64,000 bases of DNA from Microbacterium foliorum (lineage in GTDB: Bacteria > Actinomycetota > Actinomycetes > Actinomycetales > Microbacteriaceae), in the NCBI RefSeq assembly GCF_003367705.1, contig NZ_CP031425.1, positions 992,001-1,056,000 of the forward strand, given 5' to 3'. Position 1 is the first letter of the stretch. Each line of letters starts with the position of its first letter. A program made the translations under genes and the position numbers. Positions 26,890 through 37,189 of this stretch are shown piece after piece. The notes under the pieces were generated by a model. That model did no database searches. It had not been told where the DNA came from and saw only the letters and a program-made list of their open reading frames with translations.

Positions 26890-28842
26890 ATGTCTTCCTC
26901 GCCTTCATCGCAGAACGCCTCGCCGTCCTCCACCCTCTCTACTCCCGCCGCTCTGTGGCGCCTGAAGCCCTTTGTCAAGCCGGTCATCTGGCGGCTCGCC
27001 GGCGGCGCCGCCAGTGCGCTCGTCGCCGCGATCATCGCCCTGATGATCCCGATCGTTCTCGAGCAGATCATCCGCGGGCCGGTGCAGGCCGGTGCGCTGG
27101 CGGGCATCGCCTGGGGCGCGCTCGCCGTCTTCGGGCTCGCCCTCGGCGAGGCGCTGATGGTGTGGCTGCGCCGTCAGTTCGTGCTCAACCCGGCCACGCA
27201 GGTCGAGTACACGATGCGCACCGAGCTCTACTCGCGCCTGCAGACCCTTCCGGTGTCGTTCCACGACCGCTGGCAGTCGGGCCAGCTGCTGAGCCGCATG
27301 ATGCAGGACATCGGCCTCATCCGCCGGTGGCTGGCGTTCGGTCTCGTGCTGCTGGTGGTCAACGTCCTCACGATCGTGATCGGCTCGGTGCTGCTGTTCC
27401 GCTGGCACTGGCTGCTGGGCGTGATCTTCATCGTCACCGCGATCCCGCTGTGGATCCGCGGGTACCTGTTCGAGAAGCGCTACGGCGCGCTCACGCGCCG
27501 CAGTCAGGACCAGGCCGGTGACCTCGCGACGAGCGTCGAGGAGAGTGTGCACGGAATCCGCGTGCTCAAGGCGTTCGGCCGCGGCTCGCACGCGCTCGGC
27601 CGTTTCAGCCGCCAGGCAGAGACCCTGCGCGAGACCGAGATGAGCAAGGCCGGCGCTATCGCGTCGATCTGGTTCTGGCTCGACCTGATGCCGCAGATCG
27701 CGTTCGGTCTCAGCCTGATGTCGGGCATCTGGCTGATCTCGCAGGGCGAGATCGATCAGGCCCAGCTGTTCGCCTTCTTCGCCATGGCGGTGGTGCTGCG
27801 ATGGCCCATCGAGTCCATCGGATTCCTGTTCTCGTTCATGCTCGACGCGCGCACCGCCACCGACCGCGTGTTCGACATCTACTCCGAGACGAACTCGATC
27901 GCCGACCCTGAGAAGCCGGTGCACATCACCGAGCCGCGCGGCGAGCTCGCGTTCGAGGGGGCGCGCTTCCGCTACCAGGATGCCGCCGCCGACGAGCGCG
28001 ACCTGCTCGACGGCATCGACCTCGTGCTGCGTCCGGGCGAGACGATGGCGCTGGTCGGTCTGACCGGCAGCGGCAAGACCACGCTGACCACGCTGCCCAC
28101 GCGTCTGTACGACGTCACCGGCGGCCGCGTCACGCTCGACGGCGTCGACGTGCGCGATCTGCCTCTGGCCGAGCTGCGCCAGCACATCGCGATGGCGTTC
28201 GAAGACGCCACGCTGTTCTCGGCGACGGTGCGTGAGAACGTGCTGCTCGGACGCGCCGACCTCGACGTGCACAGCGACGAAGGCGAGCGCGTGCTGCGCG
28301 AAGCCCTCGACGTCGCGCAGGCGGCCTTCGTCGACACACTGCCCGAGGGCGTCGAGACGGTGATCGGCGAAGAGGGGCTCAGCCTCTCCGGCGGTCAGCG
28401 TCAGCGTCTCGCGCTGGCGCGCGCCGTCGCGGCCGCCCCCAAGGTGCTGGTGCTCGACGATCCGCTGTCGGCGCTCGACGTCGACACCGAGGCGCTCGTC
28501 GAAGAGGCGCTGCGTCACGTGCTCGCCGACACCACCGCGATGATCGTGGCCCACCGCCCCTCCACCGTGGCGCTCGCCGACCGCGTGGCTCTGCTCGAGG
28601 CGGGGCGGGTGACCGCAGTGGGCACGCACTCCGAGCTGCTCAGGACGAGCCGCCACTACCGCCACGTCATCTCCAGCCTCGAGGCGGAGGAGGCGGCGCG
28701 CACCGGCGCGATCCCGATCATCCGCGACTCCGAGGCCGAGATCGACGCGACGGTCGCCGAGGGCATCCGTGCGGAGTCCGCCGACGATGCTTCGTCAGGC
28801 TCAGCAACCGCAGTCGAAGAGGACAAGGAGGTGCAGCGATGA
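26890..28842 (+). CDS. ABC exporter half-transporter, subunit with degenerate ATPase site
   Basis: 650 residues: six membrane helices (about 35-330) then an ATPase domain. GLTGSGKTT (about 390) is Walker [10 protein letters not shown] (about 498) the signature, and [12 protein letters not shown] (about 520) Walker B, in which the catalytic Glu is replaced by Asp. [12 protein letters not shown] holds the switch His. An Asp here is the mark of the degenerate half of heterodimeric multidrug or lipid exporters (TM287/288, BmrCD type). The next gene starts within its stop codon and supplies the complementary half. An in-frame ATG at 26812 is possible but disfavoured by codon use. Substrate unknown. 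Confidence 0.88.
   Translation: MSSSPSSQNASPSSTLSTPAALWRLKPFVKPVIWRLAGGAASALVAAIIALMIPIVLEQIIRGPVQAGALAGIAWGALAVFGLALGEALMVWLRRQFVLNPATQVEYTMRTELYSRLQTLPVSFHDRWQSGQLLSRMMQDIGLIRRWLAFGLVLLVVNVLTIVIGSVLLFRWHWLLGVIFIVTAIPLWIRGYLFEKRYGALTRRSQDQAGDLATSVEESVHGIRVLKAFGRGSHALGRFSRQAETLRETEMSKAGAIASIWFWLDLMPQIAFGLSLMSGIWLISQGEIDQAQLFAFFAMAVVLRWPIESIGFLFSFMLDARTATDRVFDIYSETNSIADPEKPVHITEPRGELAFEGARFRYQDAAADERDLLDGIDLVLRPGETMALVGLTGSGKTTLTTLPTRLYDVTGGRVTLDGVDVRDLPLAELRQHIAMAFEDATLFSATVRENVLLGRADLDVHSDEGERVLREALDVAQAAFVDTLPEGVETVIGEEGLSLSGGQRQRLALARAVAAAPKVLVLDDPLSALDVDTEALVEEALRHVLADTTAMIVAHRPSTVALADRVALLEAGRVTAVGTHSELLRTSRHYRHVISSLEAEEAARTGAIPIIRDSEAEIDATVAEGIRAESADDASSGSATAVEEDKEVQR
28789..28809. repeat. 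Second copy of the dispersed repeat, inside a coding region
   Basis: CTTCGTCAGGCTCAGCAACC, 16 of 20 bases identical to the copy at 18273. It is translated as part of the variable C-terminal tail of the ABC subunit ([12 protein letters not shown]), just before the stop codon. Confidence 0.45.
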
Positions 28843-30653
28843 GCTCCACCATCACCGGAACGCAGGACGAGGACCGCTCCCGCTACACCAAGGAGGAGAG
28901 CAAGGCGATCCGTCGCCGGTCGCTGCACCTGCTCGGCTCGCTCGTCCAGCCACTGAAGCCGCGGATCATCCTCGCGGCCGTCGTGCTGGTCATCTCGACC
29001 GCCCTGCAGGTGGCCGGGCCGATCCTCATCAGCATCGGGCTCGACCGCGCGCTGCCTGCCGTCCTCGAGCGCGCCGACTGGATGCCGACCTTCATGATCG
29101 GCGGCATCTACCTGCTCGCGGGCGCCGTGGCCGCGGCGATGATCGCGTGGTACGTGATCATCGCGGCCAAGCTCACCCAGGCCGTGCTGCTCGACCTGCG
29201 CAAGCGGATCTTCCTGCACACCCAGCGCCTCAGCCTGGAGTTCCACGAGTCGTACACCTCCGGCCGCATCATCTCCCGTCAGACGAGCGACCTGGACTCC
29301 ATCAGGGAGCTGCTCGACGGCGGCCTCAACGAGCTCGTCTCGGGTGTGCTCTTCGGCCTGTTCACCTTCATCGCCCTGTGCGTGTGGGACTGGCAGTCCG
29401 GACTCATCCTGGCGATCGGCGGCATCCCGCTGTTCTTCCTGATGCGCTGGTTCTACTCGCGCTCGCAGCTCGTGTACCGCGAATCGCGGGTCATCAGCGC
29501 GAAGGTGATCGTGCAGTTCGTCGAGACCATGACGGGCATCCGTGCGGTCAAGGCGTTCCGCAAGGAGCCGCGCAACGACGTCGCCTTCCAGAAGATCGCC
29601 GGCGAGTACCGCGACGTGAACCGGCGCTCGATGCTGCTGTTCGGCACCTTCGAGCCCGGGCTGATGGGGGTGGCCGCGCTCGTGCTCGGCATCGTCGTGC
29701 TGTGGGGCGGCATCCGCGTCTCGGAGGGTGCTCTCACCGTCGGCGTGCTGCTGTCCGCCGTGCTGTACGTGCGCAACTTCTTCGCGCCCATGCAGGAGAT
29801 CGCGATGTTCCTCAACTCGTACCAGTCGGCCACCGCGGCGCTCGAGAAGGTCTCGGGCGTGCTCGAGGAGGTTCCGACGGTTCCGGACCCCGAGAAGCCG
29901 GTCGATCTGTGGGAGTCCCGCGGGCACGTCCAGTTCCACGAGGTCACCTTCGGATACAACGGCGAGAAGACGATCCTCCCGAACTTCTCGCTCGACATCG
30001 AGGCGGGACAGACGATCGCGCTGGTCGGCACGACCGGGGCGGGCAAGTCGACCCTCGCGAAGCTGATCTCGCGGTTCTACGACCCCTCGGTCGGATCGGT
30101 GACGCTCGACGGCGTCGACCTGCGAGACCTGCACCCGAAGGATCTGCGCCGCGCCATCGTCATGGTGACGCAGGAGGCGTACCTGTTCAGCGGCACGGTC
30201 GCCGACAACATCGCGCTCGGCAAGCCGGACGCCTCGCTCGAGGAGATCCGGGCCGCGGCGCGTGCGGTCGGCGCCGACGGGTTCATCTCGTCGCTGCCCG
30301 ACGGCTACGGCACCGACGTGAACAAGCGCGGCGGTCGCGTGTCGGCGGGGCAGCGTCAGCTGATCTCGTTCGCGCGCGCGTTCCTCGCCGACCCCGCGGT
30401 GCTCATCCTCGATGAGGCCACCGCGTCGCTCGACATCCCGTCGGAACGGCTGATCCAGGACGCTCTGCAGACCCTGCTGAAGGACCGCACCGCGATCATC
30501 ATCGCGCACCGGCTGTCGACCGTCGCGATCGCCGATCGGGTGCTCGTGATGGAGCACGGCAGGATCATCGAGGACGACACGCCCGCGTCGCTGATCAGCG
30601 GCACGGGCAAGTTCGCTCAGCTGCACGCGGCCTGGCAGCAGACTCTGGTCTAG
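28839..30653 (+). CDS. ABC exporter half-transporter, catalytically competent subunit
   Basis: 604 residues with the same fold as its upstream partner. Walker A is GTTGAGKST (about 397). Walker B is [11 protein letters not shown] (about 522) with the catalytic Glu intact. The signature is changed to VSAGQRQL in place of LSGGQ. In a heterodimer the degenerate site combines Walker B of one subunit with the signature of the other; here exactly those two elements deviate, so the two proteins form one consensus and one degenerate site. ATGA overlap with the upstream gene ensures equal synthesis. A T-rich terminator follows. Confidence 0.92.
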   Translation: MSSTITGTQDEDRSRYTKEESKAIRRRSLHLLGSLVQPLKPRIILAAVVLVISTALQVAGPILISIGLDRALPAVLERADWMPTFMIGGIYLLAGAVAAAMIAWYVIIAAKLTQAVLLDLRKRIFLHTQRLSLEFHESYTSGRIISRQTSDLDSIRELLDGGLNELVSGVLFGLFTFIALCVWDWQSGLILAIGGIPLFFLMRWFYSRSQLVYRESRVISAKVIVQFVETMTGIRAVKAFRKEPRNDVAFQKIAGEYRDVNRRSMLLFGTFEPGLMGVAALVLGIVVLWGGIRVSEGALTVGVLLSAVLYVRNFFAPMQEIAMFLNSYQSATAALEKVSGVLEEVPTVPDPEKPVDLWESRGHVQFHEVTFGYNGEKTILPNFSLDIEAGQTIALVGTTGAGKSTLAKLISRFYDPSVGSVTLDGVDLRDLHPKDLRRAIVMVTQEAYLFSGTVADNIALGKPDASLEEIRAAARAVGADGFISSLPDGYGTDVNKRGGRVSAGQRQLISFARAFLADPAVLILDEATASLDIPSERLIQDALQTLLKDRTAIIIAHRLSTVAIADRVLVMEHGRIIEDDTPASLISGTGKFAQLHAAWQQTLV

Positions 30654-30670
30654 GTCCCGTCGGATTCCGC

Positions 30671-30712
30671 GCGGATGGCGATCTCCCCTCGGGAGGTCGC
30701 CATCCGCTTTTT
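30671..30712 (+). terminator. Terminator of the ABC exporter operon
   Basis: An 11-bp stem GCGGATGGCGA/TCGCCATCCGC with an inner CTCCC/GGGAG hairpin is followed by TTTTT, a classical intrinsic terminator. Confidence 0.9.
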
Positions 30713-30735
30713 CCCCGCAGCCGCCGAGGGCTGGG

Positions 30736-30741
30736 TAGCAT
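30736..30741 (+). promoter_or_regulatory. -10 box of the coiled-coil protein gene (TAGCAT)
   Basis: TAGCAT ends 6 nt before ATG 30748, indicating a leaderless transcript. Confidence 0.5.
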
Positions 30742-30747
30742 CGAAGT

Positions 30748-31554
30748 ATGGACCCTCTGCTGCTCGCCGCCGAGTGGTGGTGGCTCGCGCCCGTCGCGGC
30801 CGGAGGAGTGGCGGCCGGAGCGGTGGGCATGGGAAGACGACGTACAGCAGGCGGACGCCGCCTCGAGTTCGATGCCGCGCGTCTCGATCTGCGCGCCGCC
30901 AGGCAGAAGGCCGTGCAGAGTCGGATGGCGGTCAAGCTCGCCAGGGCCGATGTCACCCGTCTCTCGGCCGAGCGGAGCGCCCGTCGCGCGACCGCGGAGC
31001 AGGTCGCCGGAGCGAAGCGGATGCTGCGCATCAAAGAGAGCGACGCGAAGGCCGCAGCCGCGGATGTGCGGGCGAAGCAGGTGCGCCTGTCCGCTGCGCG
31101 CGCGGCCATTCCCGCGCCACGGGCGCCGCGCCCCCTCGAACGGCTGCAGGGCGAGCACGATGCGGTCGTCCTGCGATGGATGCAGTACGAGACAGACCCT
31201 GGACTGCAGATCGCGTACCCCGCGATGACCGATGTGAAGCAGCCCGCCACGGCGGAGTACCTGCGCGCCGCGGGACGCGCGGTCGACGCACGACGCGCGG
31301 CCGACGGCACGGCGGGACCGGCCGAGTTCGCCGCCTACCGTGACGCGGTCTCCGACCTGGAGCGCGCCTTCGAGGCCGCCGAGCATGCGGCGAGGGTGCG
31401 AGCCGGCGAAGAGACCCCATCGCCGGGGTCTGCGTGGCAGGATGCCGCGCAGGACATGCTGAACCGTTCGACGGAGGCGATCGATCGCGCGGCCGGCGCT
31501 GCCGCGTCCGCGCTCGCCGCCTGGAACGAGCGCCGCCGCCCCGACAAGCGCTGA
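30748..31554 (+). CDS. Hypothetical membrane-anchored, Ala/Arg-rich coiled-coil protein
   Basis: 268 residues, no family recognised. Residues 5-28 are a hydrophobic N-terminal segment (LLAAEWWWLAPVAAGGVAAG). The rest is strongly helical and rich in Ala, Arg and Glu, with heptad-like spacing at residues 40-110 and 190-260. It is probably a single-pass protein with a long cytoplasmic coiled coil. It lies alone between the ABC exporter terminator and the convergent alpha-xylosidase gene. The codon usage matches its neighbours, so it is a real gene. Confidence 0.7.
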   Translation: MDPLLLAAEWWWLAPVAAGGVAAGAVGMGRRRTAGGRRLEFDAARLDLRAARQKAVQSRMAVKLARADVTRLSAERSARRATAEQVAGAKRMLRIKESDAKAAAADVRAKQVRLSAARAAIPAPRAPRPLERLQGEHDAVVLRWMQYETDPGLQIAYPAMTDVKQPATAEYLRAAGRAVDARRAADGTAGPAEFAAYRDAVSDLERAFEAAEHAARVRAGEETPSPGSAWQDAAQDMLNRSTEAIDRAAGAAASALAAWNERRRPDKR

Positions 31555-31601
31555 CGGCGTCGCCCCGGCACCAGCCGCCGACCCCGCGCCCGGTCAGGTC
31601 G

Positions 31602-33836
31602 TCACTCGGTGACCTCCGCGAGGTCGATCGTGTACGTCGCCTCGACCCCGTCGGGGGAGGTGACCGTCACGGACGTCGTACCGTCACCGCCGGGGAAGAC
31701 GCGCATGCGCAGTCCCTCGTGGTAGTCGTAGTCCGGCCGGTCGATGCGCGCACCCCAGGGCAGTGCCGTGCCTGGACGCACGTACAGCGGCAGCGAGTCG
31801 AAGCCGTGGGTCTCGCGGCGCCAGCCGCCGCCCTGCACGGTCTCGCCGGTCAACAGCGACGTCCAGGCACCGTCCGGCAGGTAGAACTCGACCGAGCCGT
31901 CGGCGGAGAAGACCGGAGCGACGAGCAGGCTCGAGCCGAGCATGTACTGGCGGTCCAGGTAGCCGACCGCCGGATCCTCGGGGAACTCCAGCTGCATGGG
32001 ACGCATCACCGGCAGGCCGGTCCGCGAGGCGTCGATGCCCTGCTGATACAGGTAGGGCATGAGCTGCATCTTGAGATGCGTGAATCGCCGGGTCACGTCG
32101 ACGGCCTCCTCGTCGAACGCCCACGGCACCCGGTAGGAGCTGGAGCCGTGGAATCGCGAGTGCGAGCCGAGCAGACCGAAGGCGGTCCATCTCTTGAAGA
32201 CGCCGGCATCCGGCGTACCCTCGAACCCGCCGATGTCGTGGCTCCAGTACGCGAACCCGCTCAGCGCGAGCGACAGACCGCCCCGCAGGGTCTCGGCCAT
32301 CGAGGCATACGTCGAGGTGGAGTCGCCGCCCCAGTGCACCGGCATGCTCTGACCGCCCGCCGTGGCGGACCGGGCGAACAGCACGGCGTCGCCGGCCCCG
32401 CGGGCCTCGACGAGCACATCGTGCACCGCGCGGTTGTAGAGGTCGGTGTAGAGGTTGTGCATGCGGGTCGGGTCAGCGCCGTCGGCCCAGACCACCTCGG
32501 TGGGGATGCGCTCGCCGAAGTCGGTCTTGAAGCAGTCCACCCCCTGGTCGATCAGCCGGCGCAGGTGCTCCTGGTACCAGGCGGTCGCGGCGGGGTTCGT
32601 GAAGTCGACGAGACCCATGCCCGCCTGCCAGAGATCCCACTGCCACACGGTGCCGTCCGGGCGGCGGACCAGGAACCCCTGATCCGCCGCCTCACGGAAC
32701 AGGGGTGAGCGCTGAGCGATGTAGGGGTTGATCCACACGCACACCCTGAGGTCCTTGGCATGCAGTCGCGACAGCATCCCCTCCGGGTCGGGGAACACCC
32801 TGGTGTCCCAGACGAAGTCGGTCCAGTTGAACTCGCGCATCCAGAAGCAGTCGAAGTGGAACACCGACACCGGCAGCTCGCGTGCGGCCATCACGTCGAT
32901 GAATGAGGTGACCGTCTGCTCGTCGTAGTCGGTCGTGAAGCTCGTCGAGAGCCAGAGACCGTACGACCAGGCGGGCACCACGGGAGGTCTGCCGGTCAGC
33001 GCCGTGTACCTTCCGAGCACCTCCTTCGGGGTGGGGCCGGCGATCACGAAGTACTCGAGCACCTCGCCCGGGACCGAGAACTGCATCCGTTCGACCGACT
33101 CGGAGCCGATCTCGTACGAGACGTGGCCGGAGTCGTTCACCAGCACGCCGTACCCGCGGTTCGACACATGGAACGGGATGCTCTTGTAGGCCTGCTCGCT
33201 GGAGGTGCCGCCGTCGGCGTTCCAGACATCGACCGACTGTCCGTTCTTGACCAGCGGCCCGAATCGCTCGCCGAGGCCGTAGACGAGCTCGCCGACCCCC
33301 AGGTCGAGCTGTTCGTGCACGAACACGGAGTCGCGGGGGGCGGCCCCGCCCTGACGCGCGTTGTCGACGATGCCGGGATCCACCTGGGCGTGGGGCGCGA
33401 GCCTGATGTACCCCTGTGCCTTGTGACCGCTGCCGGTGACCCGACGGCCCTCGACCTCGAATGAGAGGTTGAAGGGAGAGCCGGGAGCGATGCGGGCGAT
33501 CAGAGCTCCGGCCTCGAGCACGCCGCCCTCGGCGGTGATGTCGCGCGTCGCGTGCCCCGACCCGGCGCCGGGGAGCCGGAATCCCTCATGCGTGCGGCCG
33601 CCTTCGTGGTGAGCGATCCGCACCCGGATCACGCCCTCCGCCGGAGAGGAGAGCGTGGTCGTCAGCACGGGGCGGTTGAGCGTGTCGCCGCGACCGGCGA
33701 TCACCATGGTGGGGGCGGTGATGACGAGGCCGGCGCCGTCCGGCGTGTCGTCCGTCTCGGCGATGTCGTAGGCCTGCTGGGCGTAGAGCGCCGTGACGCC
33801 CGGTCGCAGCTGCCAGAACCCGTCGGTGAACTTCAT
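31602..33836 (-). CDS. yicI: GH31 alpha-xylosidase-like glycoside hydrolase (YicI/XylS type)
   Basis: 744 residues. The N-terminal beta-sandwich (VYGLGERFGPLVKNGQSVDVW, split across two strands) precedes the (beta/alpha)8 barrel. The nucleophile Asp is in CFKTDFGERIPTE (about 439) and the acid/base Asp in HWGGDSTSTYASM (about 505). FDCFWMREFNWTDFVWD is typical of the YicI branch, which releases alpha-xylose from xyloglucan-type disaccharides. There is no signal peptide, so it acts on imported sugar. The start ATG overlaps the stop of the permease gene by 1 nt (TAATG), making it the last gene of the LacI-controlled importer operon. Substrate xylose against glucose is not provable from sequence alone. 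Confidence 0.9.
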   Translation of the reverse strand: MKFTDGFWQLRPGVTALYAQQAYDIAETDDTPDGAGLVITAPTMVIAGRGDTLNRPVLTTTLSSPAEGVIRVRIAHHEGGRTHEGFRLPGAGSGHATRDITAEGGVLEAGALIARIAPGSPFNLSFEVEGRRVTGSGHKAQGYIRLAPHAQVDPGIVDNARQGGAAPRDSVFVHEQLDLGVGELVYGLGERFGPLVKNGQSVDVWNADGGTSSEQAYKSIPFHVSNRGYGVLVNDSGHVSYEIGSESVERMQFSVPGEVLEYFVIAGPTPKEVLGRYTALTGRPPVVPAWSYGLWLSTSFTTDYDEQTVTSFIDVMAARELPVSVFHFDCFWMREFNWTDFVWDTRVFPDPEGMLSRLHAKDLRVCVWINPYIAQRSPLFREAADQGFLVRRPDGTVWQWDLWQAGMGLVDFTNPAATAWYQEHLRRLIDQGVDCFKTDFGERIPTEVVWADGADPTRMHNLYTDLYNRAVHDVLVEARGAGDAVLFARSATAGGQSMPVHWGGDSTSTYASMAETLRGGLSLALSGFAYWSHDIGGFEGTPDAGVFKRWTAFGLLGSHSRFHGSSSYRVPWAFDEEAVDVTRRFTHLKMQLMPYLYQQGIDASRTGLPVMRPMQLEFPEDPAVGYLDRQYMLGSSLLVAPVFSADGSVEFYLPDGAWTSLLTGETVQGGGWRRETHGFDSLPLYVRPGTALPWGARIDRPDYDYHEGLRMRVFPGGDGTTSVTVTSPDGVEATYTIDLAEVTE

Positions 33837-34723
33837 TACTTGACTGCTCCTGCCGTGATGCCGCGCGTGAGGGTGCGCTGGAAGATGAGGAAGAAGATGA
33901 GCGTGGGGATGATGCCCAGCAGCGCCGAGGCGCTCGTGGTGGTCACGTCCATCAGCCGGTCGCCCTGCAGCACGCTGATCGCGACCGGGACCGTCTGGTT
34001 CGCGTTCGAGGCGAGGAAGGTCAGGGGGATGAGGAACTCGTTCCATGTCCAGATGAAGAAGAAGATGAGCAGCACCGACAGGGTCGGCCGGCTGATCGGG
34101 AAGACCACGCGCCAGAGGATCTGCCAGCGACTCGCACCGTCGAGCGATGCGGCCTCGAGGATCTCCTTGGGGAACGTGCCGTAGACGGACGAGAGCAGAT
34201 ACGTGCCGAACGCCGCCTGGATGACGGTGAAGACGATGATGACGGCCCACACGTTGTCGTACAGGCCGACCGATTTGAACATGAAGTAGAGCGGGTACAG
34301 CAGCGCCTCCTGCGGCAGGAGGTTGGCCATCAGGAACAGCAGCACGATCCAGCTGCGGCCGCGGATGCGGCCGATGCCGATCGCGAACGCGTTCAGCATC
34401 GAGATCACCACCGCGAGCACTGAGACGACGCCGGCGATGAGGATCGAGTTCCACACCTTCTCGGGAAAGTTCACCCGCTCCCAGAACTTGATGATGCCGC
34501 CGAAGTCGAGGGTCTCCGGGAGGGCGAGCGGACCGGACGTCGCGTAGTCGACGGGCGATTTGAACGAGTTGACGAGCACGAGGTAGAACGGCGCGATGAC
34601 CAGCACCGCTCCCACGACGACGAGGGCGAGCAGCAGCCAGTCGACCGGACGCTTCTTCGTCATGCCCCCGCGGGGGCGGGCCTTGCCCGGCTTCCCGGTG
34701 ACGATGGCAGTGGTGGCGTGCAT
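33836..34723 (-). CDS. Carbohydrate ABC transporter permease (MalG type)
   Basis: 295 residues with six membrane helices. The EAA loop contacting the ATPase is EILEAASLDGASRWQILWRV (from about residue 193), and PLYFMFKSVGLYDN is typical of MalG-like CUT1 permeases. It overlaps the preceding permease by 1 nt (TGATG) and the following GH31 gene by 1 nt. No ATPase gene is present in the cluster; a shared MsiK-type ATPase elsewhere would energise it, as usual for actinobacterial CUT1 systems. Confidence 0.93.
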   Translation of the reverse strand: MHATTAIVTGKPGKARPRGGMTKKRPVDWLLLALVVVGAVLVIAPFYLVLVNSFKSPVDYATSGPLALPETLDFGGIIKFWERVNFPEKVWNSILIAGVVSVLAVVISMLNAFAIGIGRIRGRSWIVLLFLMANLLPQEALLYPLYFMFKSVGLYDNVWAVIIVFTVIQAAFGTYLLSSVYGTFPKEILEAASLDGASRWQILWRVVFPISRPTLSVLLIFFFIWTWNEFLIPLTFLASNANQTVPVAISVLQGDRLMDVTTTSASALLGIIPTLIFFLIFQRTLTRGITAGAVK

Positions 34724-35688
34724 CACAGACCCGCCCTTTCCTTGCGCTCGAGGGAGTTCTGCACGCGGATGAAGATGATCGACACGATGACCACGACGAT
34801 GGTGAGGACGGTGGCGATGGTCGCTCCGTAGCCCACGTTCCGCTTGGTGAAGAACTCCTGGTACGCGTAGTAGGCGGGCACGAGGGTCGCACCGGCGGGT
34901 CCGCCTCGCGTGATGATGTAGACCGGACCGAAGACCTTCAGCGCGGCGATGGTGCAGGTCAGGGTGACCACGAAGATCTCGGGGCGGATGATGCTGGCGG
35001 TGATCGAGGTGAAGCGCTGCAGCCAGTTGGCGCCGTCGAGCTCCGCCGCCTCGTACAGTTCGGGGTCGACCCGCTGCAGGGCGGCCATGAAGACGACGAC
35101 GGGGTAGCCGAGCTGCACCCACACCATCACGACCATCAGCACGATCAGGGCGGAGGGCATCTGGCCGAGCCAGTCGTAGGCCGGGAGGCCGAGTGCCCCC
35201 AGGATCTGGTTGAGCGCTCCGTCTCCGCCCGGTCGCACGATCCAGCCGATCACGATGCCGGCGACGGCGATCGGGAGGATCTGGGGGAGGTAGTACGTGG
35301 CTCGCAGGAAGCTGCCGACTCTGCCGCCGAACTTGCGACCGACGACGTCGAACAGCAGCGCGGCGACGATGAGCCCCACGATCGTCGGCACCACGACCAT
35401 CGCGATGATCATCCACACCGAGTTCGTGAACGAGGTCCAGAAGTCGCTGTCGGTGAGGATCTTCTGCCAGTTCTGGAGCCCGATGAACTCCGGGGTGCGG
35501 ACCCCCTTCCACTTCGTGAAGGTCAGGTAGAGGTTCCAGACGAGCGGGACGATGACGACGACGAGCAGCAGAGCGAAGCCGGGGAGCAGGTAGATCCAGT
35601 ACGCCCCGGTCCCTCCGCGGCGCTGCGGGATCGACGGCTCCTCGGGCGGCAGCTTCGTGCGGCCCTCGCGACGGGTGGCGAGTGACAT
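34723..35688 (-). CDS. Carbohydrate ABC transporter permease (MalF type)
   Basis: 321 residues with six helices. AYWIYLLPGFALLL starts the first helix, and the EAA loop is ELYEAAELDGANWLQRF. Among two adjacent ATGs (35694 and 35688) I chose 35688, because CTGGAG lies 6 nt upstream of it and would abut the other. The gene follows the binding-protein gene, with a strong hairpin between that probably lowers its expression. Confidence 0.92.
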   Translation of the reverse strand: MSLATRREGRTKLPPEEPSIPQRRGGTGAYWIYLLPGFALLLVVVIVPLVWNLYLTFTKWKGVRTPEFIGLQNWQKILTDSDFWTSFTNSVWMIIAMVVVPTIVGLIVAALLFDVVGRKFGGRVGSFLRATYYLPQILPIAVAGIVIGWIVRPGGDGALNQILGALGLPAYDWLGQMPSALIVLMVVMVWVQLGYPVVVFMAALQRVDPELYEAAELDGANWLQRFTSITASIIRPEIFVVTLTCTIAALKVFGPVYIITRGGPAGATLVPAYYAYQEFFTKRNVGYGATIATVLTIVVVIVSIIFIRVQNSLERKERAGL

Positions 35689-35706
35689 GTTCATCTCCAG
35701 GAGGGT

Positions 35707-35739
35707 GTGGGGGCGACGCCGCGCGGACGCCGCCCCCAC
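35707..35739 (-). terminator. Intra-operon hairpin between binding-protein and permease genes
   Basis: GTGGGGGCG/CGCCCCCAC arms of 9 bp, loop 15 nt, in the 58-bp gap. Such hairpins allow more binding protein than permease by partial termination or by protecting the upstream mRNA. Confidence 0.55.
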
Positions 35740-35746
35740 GAGCGGA

Positions 35747-37054
35747 TCAACGGAATTCCGAGGTGCCTTCGTCGTACTGCTCACCGAGGTTCGTGTTCGT
35801 GGTCTCGGCATCCTGAGCTCCGGTGATAAGCCCCTGCAGTTCCTGCACGATCACGTCGTAGAAGCCGGGGGCGGGCCAGTCCGGGTAGAAGGACAGGCCG
35901 TCGGCATCCAGCACGCCGTTGAACGTCTCGATCAGGGCCGCGCTCTTCTCGTCGGTGATGTCGGCGGGCTCTGCCGCGACCGGGAGGCCGCCGTTGTTGC
36001 CGATGATGGCCTGGATCTCGGGGCGCATCGTGATGTCGATGAACTCGTAGGCGAGATCCTTGTTCGATGCGTTCTCGGGCACGACCCACAGGTTGCCGGA
36101 GGAGCCGAGAGACAGGTCGGCGCCGGGGAAGGCGGTCATCGTCCAGTCGAAGCCGGTCGCCTCCGAGACGAAGCGCCCGAACCACCAGGAGCCGGACACG
36201 AAGATCGGAGAGCTGCCGTTGATGAACGAGACGCCCGCGTCCTCGGCCTTGACCGACGAGACGTCGGAGGCGATGTAGCCCTTGTCCATGTACTCCTGCA
36301 GGGTCTCGGTCGCCGCGGTGACCTCGGGGCCCTGCCAGTCGACGGGCTCCTTGTACAGCTGGTAGTCGTCGACGAAGCCGCGGTCGCCCGCGTTCAACGC
36401 GAGCTGATACCAGAGCTGGCCCAGCGGGTATTCCGCGCCCGCCTCGGCGAGCGGCGTGACGCCCTGTGCGACGAACGCATCGAGCACGTCGATGAACTCG
36501 TCGTAGGTGGTGGGGATCTCCAGGCCGGCGGCGGCGAAGGCGTCCTCGTTGTAGTACACGCCGACGAACTCGCCGTAGTTCGGGATGCCGAACCAGGTGT
36601 CGCCTCCCATGACGCCGTCGTCGGAGTACTTCGCGGTCGTCTGCAGCGAGGGGGCGAGCTTGTCGTCCCAGCCGTACTCGTCGACGGCGTCGGAGATGTC
36701 GGCGATCAGACCGGTGGATGCCAGGAACCCGGCCGTCGCGTTGCCCTTGTTGAACTCCATCAGATCGGGGGCGGCGTCGGTGTCGAGCACCTGGCTGGCC
36801 GTCTTCTGGATCTGCTCGAACGACTTCTCCTCGAACTCGACCGTGGCTCCGGTCTCCTCTTCGAAGATCGCGATCGCCTCGGCCCACGCCTTGCCCATCG
36901 CGCTGTCCGCCCCCTCGTAGTGCCAGAGCGTGAGGGTCTGTCCGTCACCGCCGTCGTCACCGGATCCCGCCGTGCAGCCGCTCAGTGCGATGCCGGTCGC
37001 GGTGAGTGCGGCGAGGGCCGCCAACGTCTTCGTCCTGCGGGTGTTGCGTGCCAT
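35747..37054 (-). CDS. Sugar ABC transporter substrate-binding lipoprotein
   Basis: 435 residues. A lipoprotein signal with lipobox ALSGC (Cys at about 27) is followed by an acidic Gly/Asp spacer and a family 1 solute-binding fold (LTLWHYEG at the N-terminus, then NKGNATAGFLASTG and GVYYNEDAF). It is tethered outside the membrane and delivers sugar to the two permeases. AAAGGAG lies 8 nt upstream of ATG 37054; the longer in-frame start at 37093 is less likely. It is the first gene of the operon, preceded by a LacI-type operator. Confidence 0.93.
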   Translation of the reverse strand: MARNTRRTKTLAALAALTATGIALSGCTAGSGDDGGDGQTLTLWHYEGADSAMGKAWAEAIAIFEEETGATVEFEEKSFEQIQKTASQVLDTDAAPDLMEFNKGNATAGFLASTGLIADISDAVDEYGWDDKLAPSLQTTAKYSDDGVMGGDTWFGIPNYGEFVGVYYNEDAFAAAGLEIPTTYDEFIDVLDAFVAQGVTPLAEAGAEYPLGQLWYQLALNAGDRGFVDDYQLYKEPVDWQGPEVTAATETLQEYMDKGYIASDVSSVKAEDAGVSFINGSSPIFVSGSWWFGRFVSEATGFDWTMTAFPGADLSLGSSGNLWVVPENASNKDLAYEFIDITMRPEIQAIIGNNGGLPVAAEPADITDEKSAALIETFNGVLDADGLSFYPDWPAPGFYDVIVQELQGLITGAQDAETTNTNLGEQYDEGTSEFR

Positions 37055-37141
37055 CGTCGGCACTCCTTTCTTGTGGCCCCGGGGGCCGGACACTTCATCG
37101 GGTCGGGTGTTCAGTTGTGTGATCGTCTCGATATCGCATCG

Positions 37142-37155
37142 TCGAAGCGTTTCGA
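37142..37155. promoter_or_regulatory. LacI-family operator in front of the sugar importer operon
   Basis: TCGAAGCGTTTCGA, a near-perfect 14-bp palindrome with the central CG step that LacI/PurR proteins prefer. It overlaps the spacer after a possible TTGTCG -35 box on the minus strand. A second site lies upstream of the regulator gene. Confidence 0.7.
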
Positions 37156-37189
37156 CAAAATCGATGGGACCGCGATTCTCCGGAGGGGG

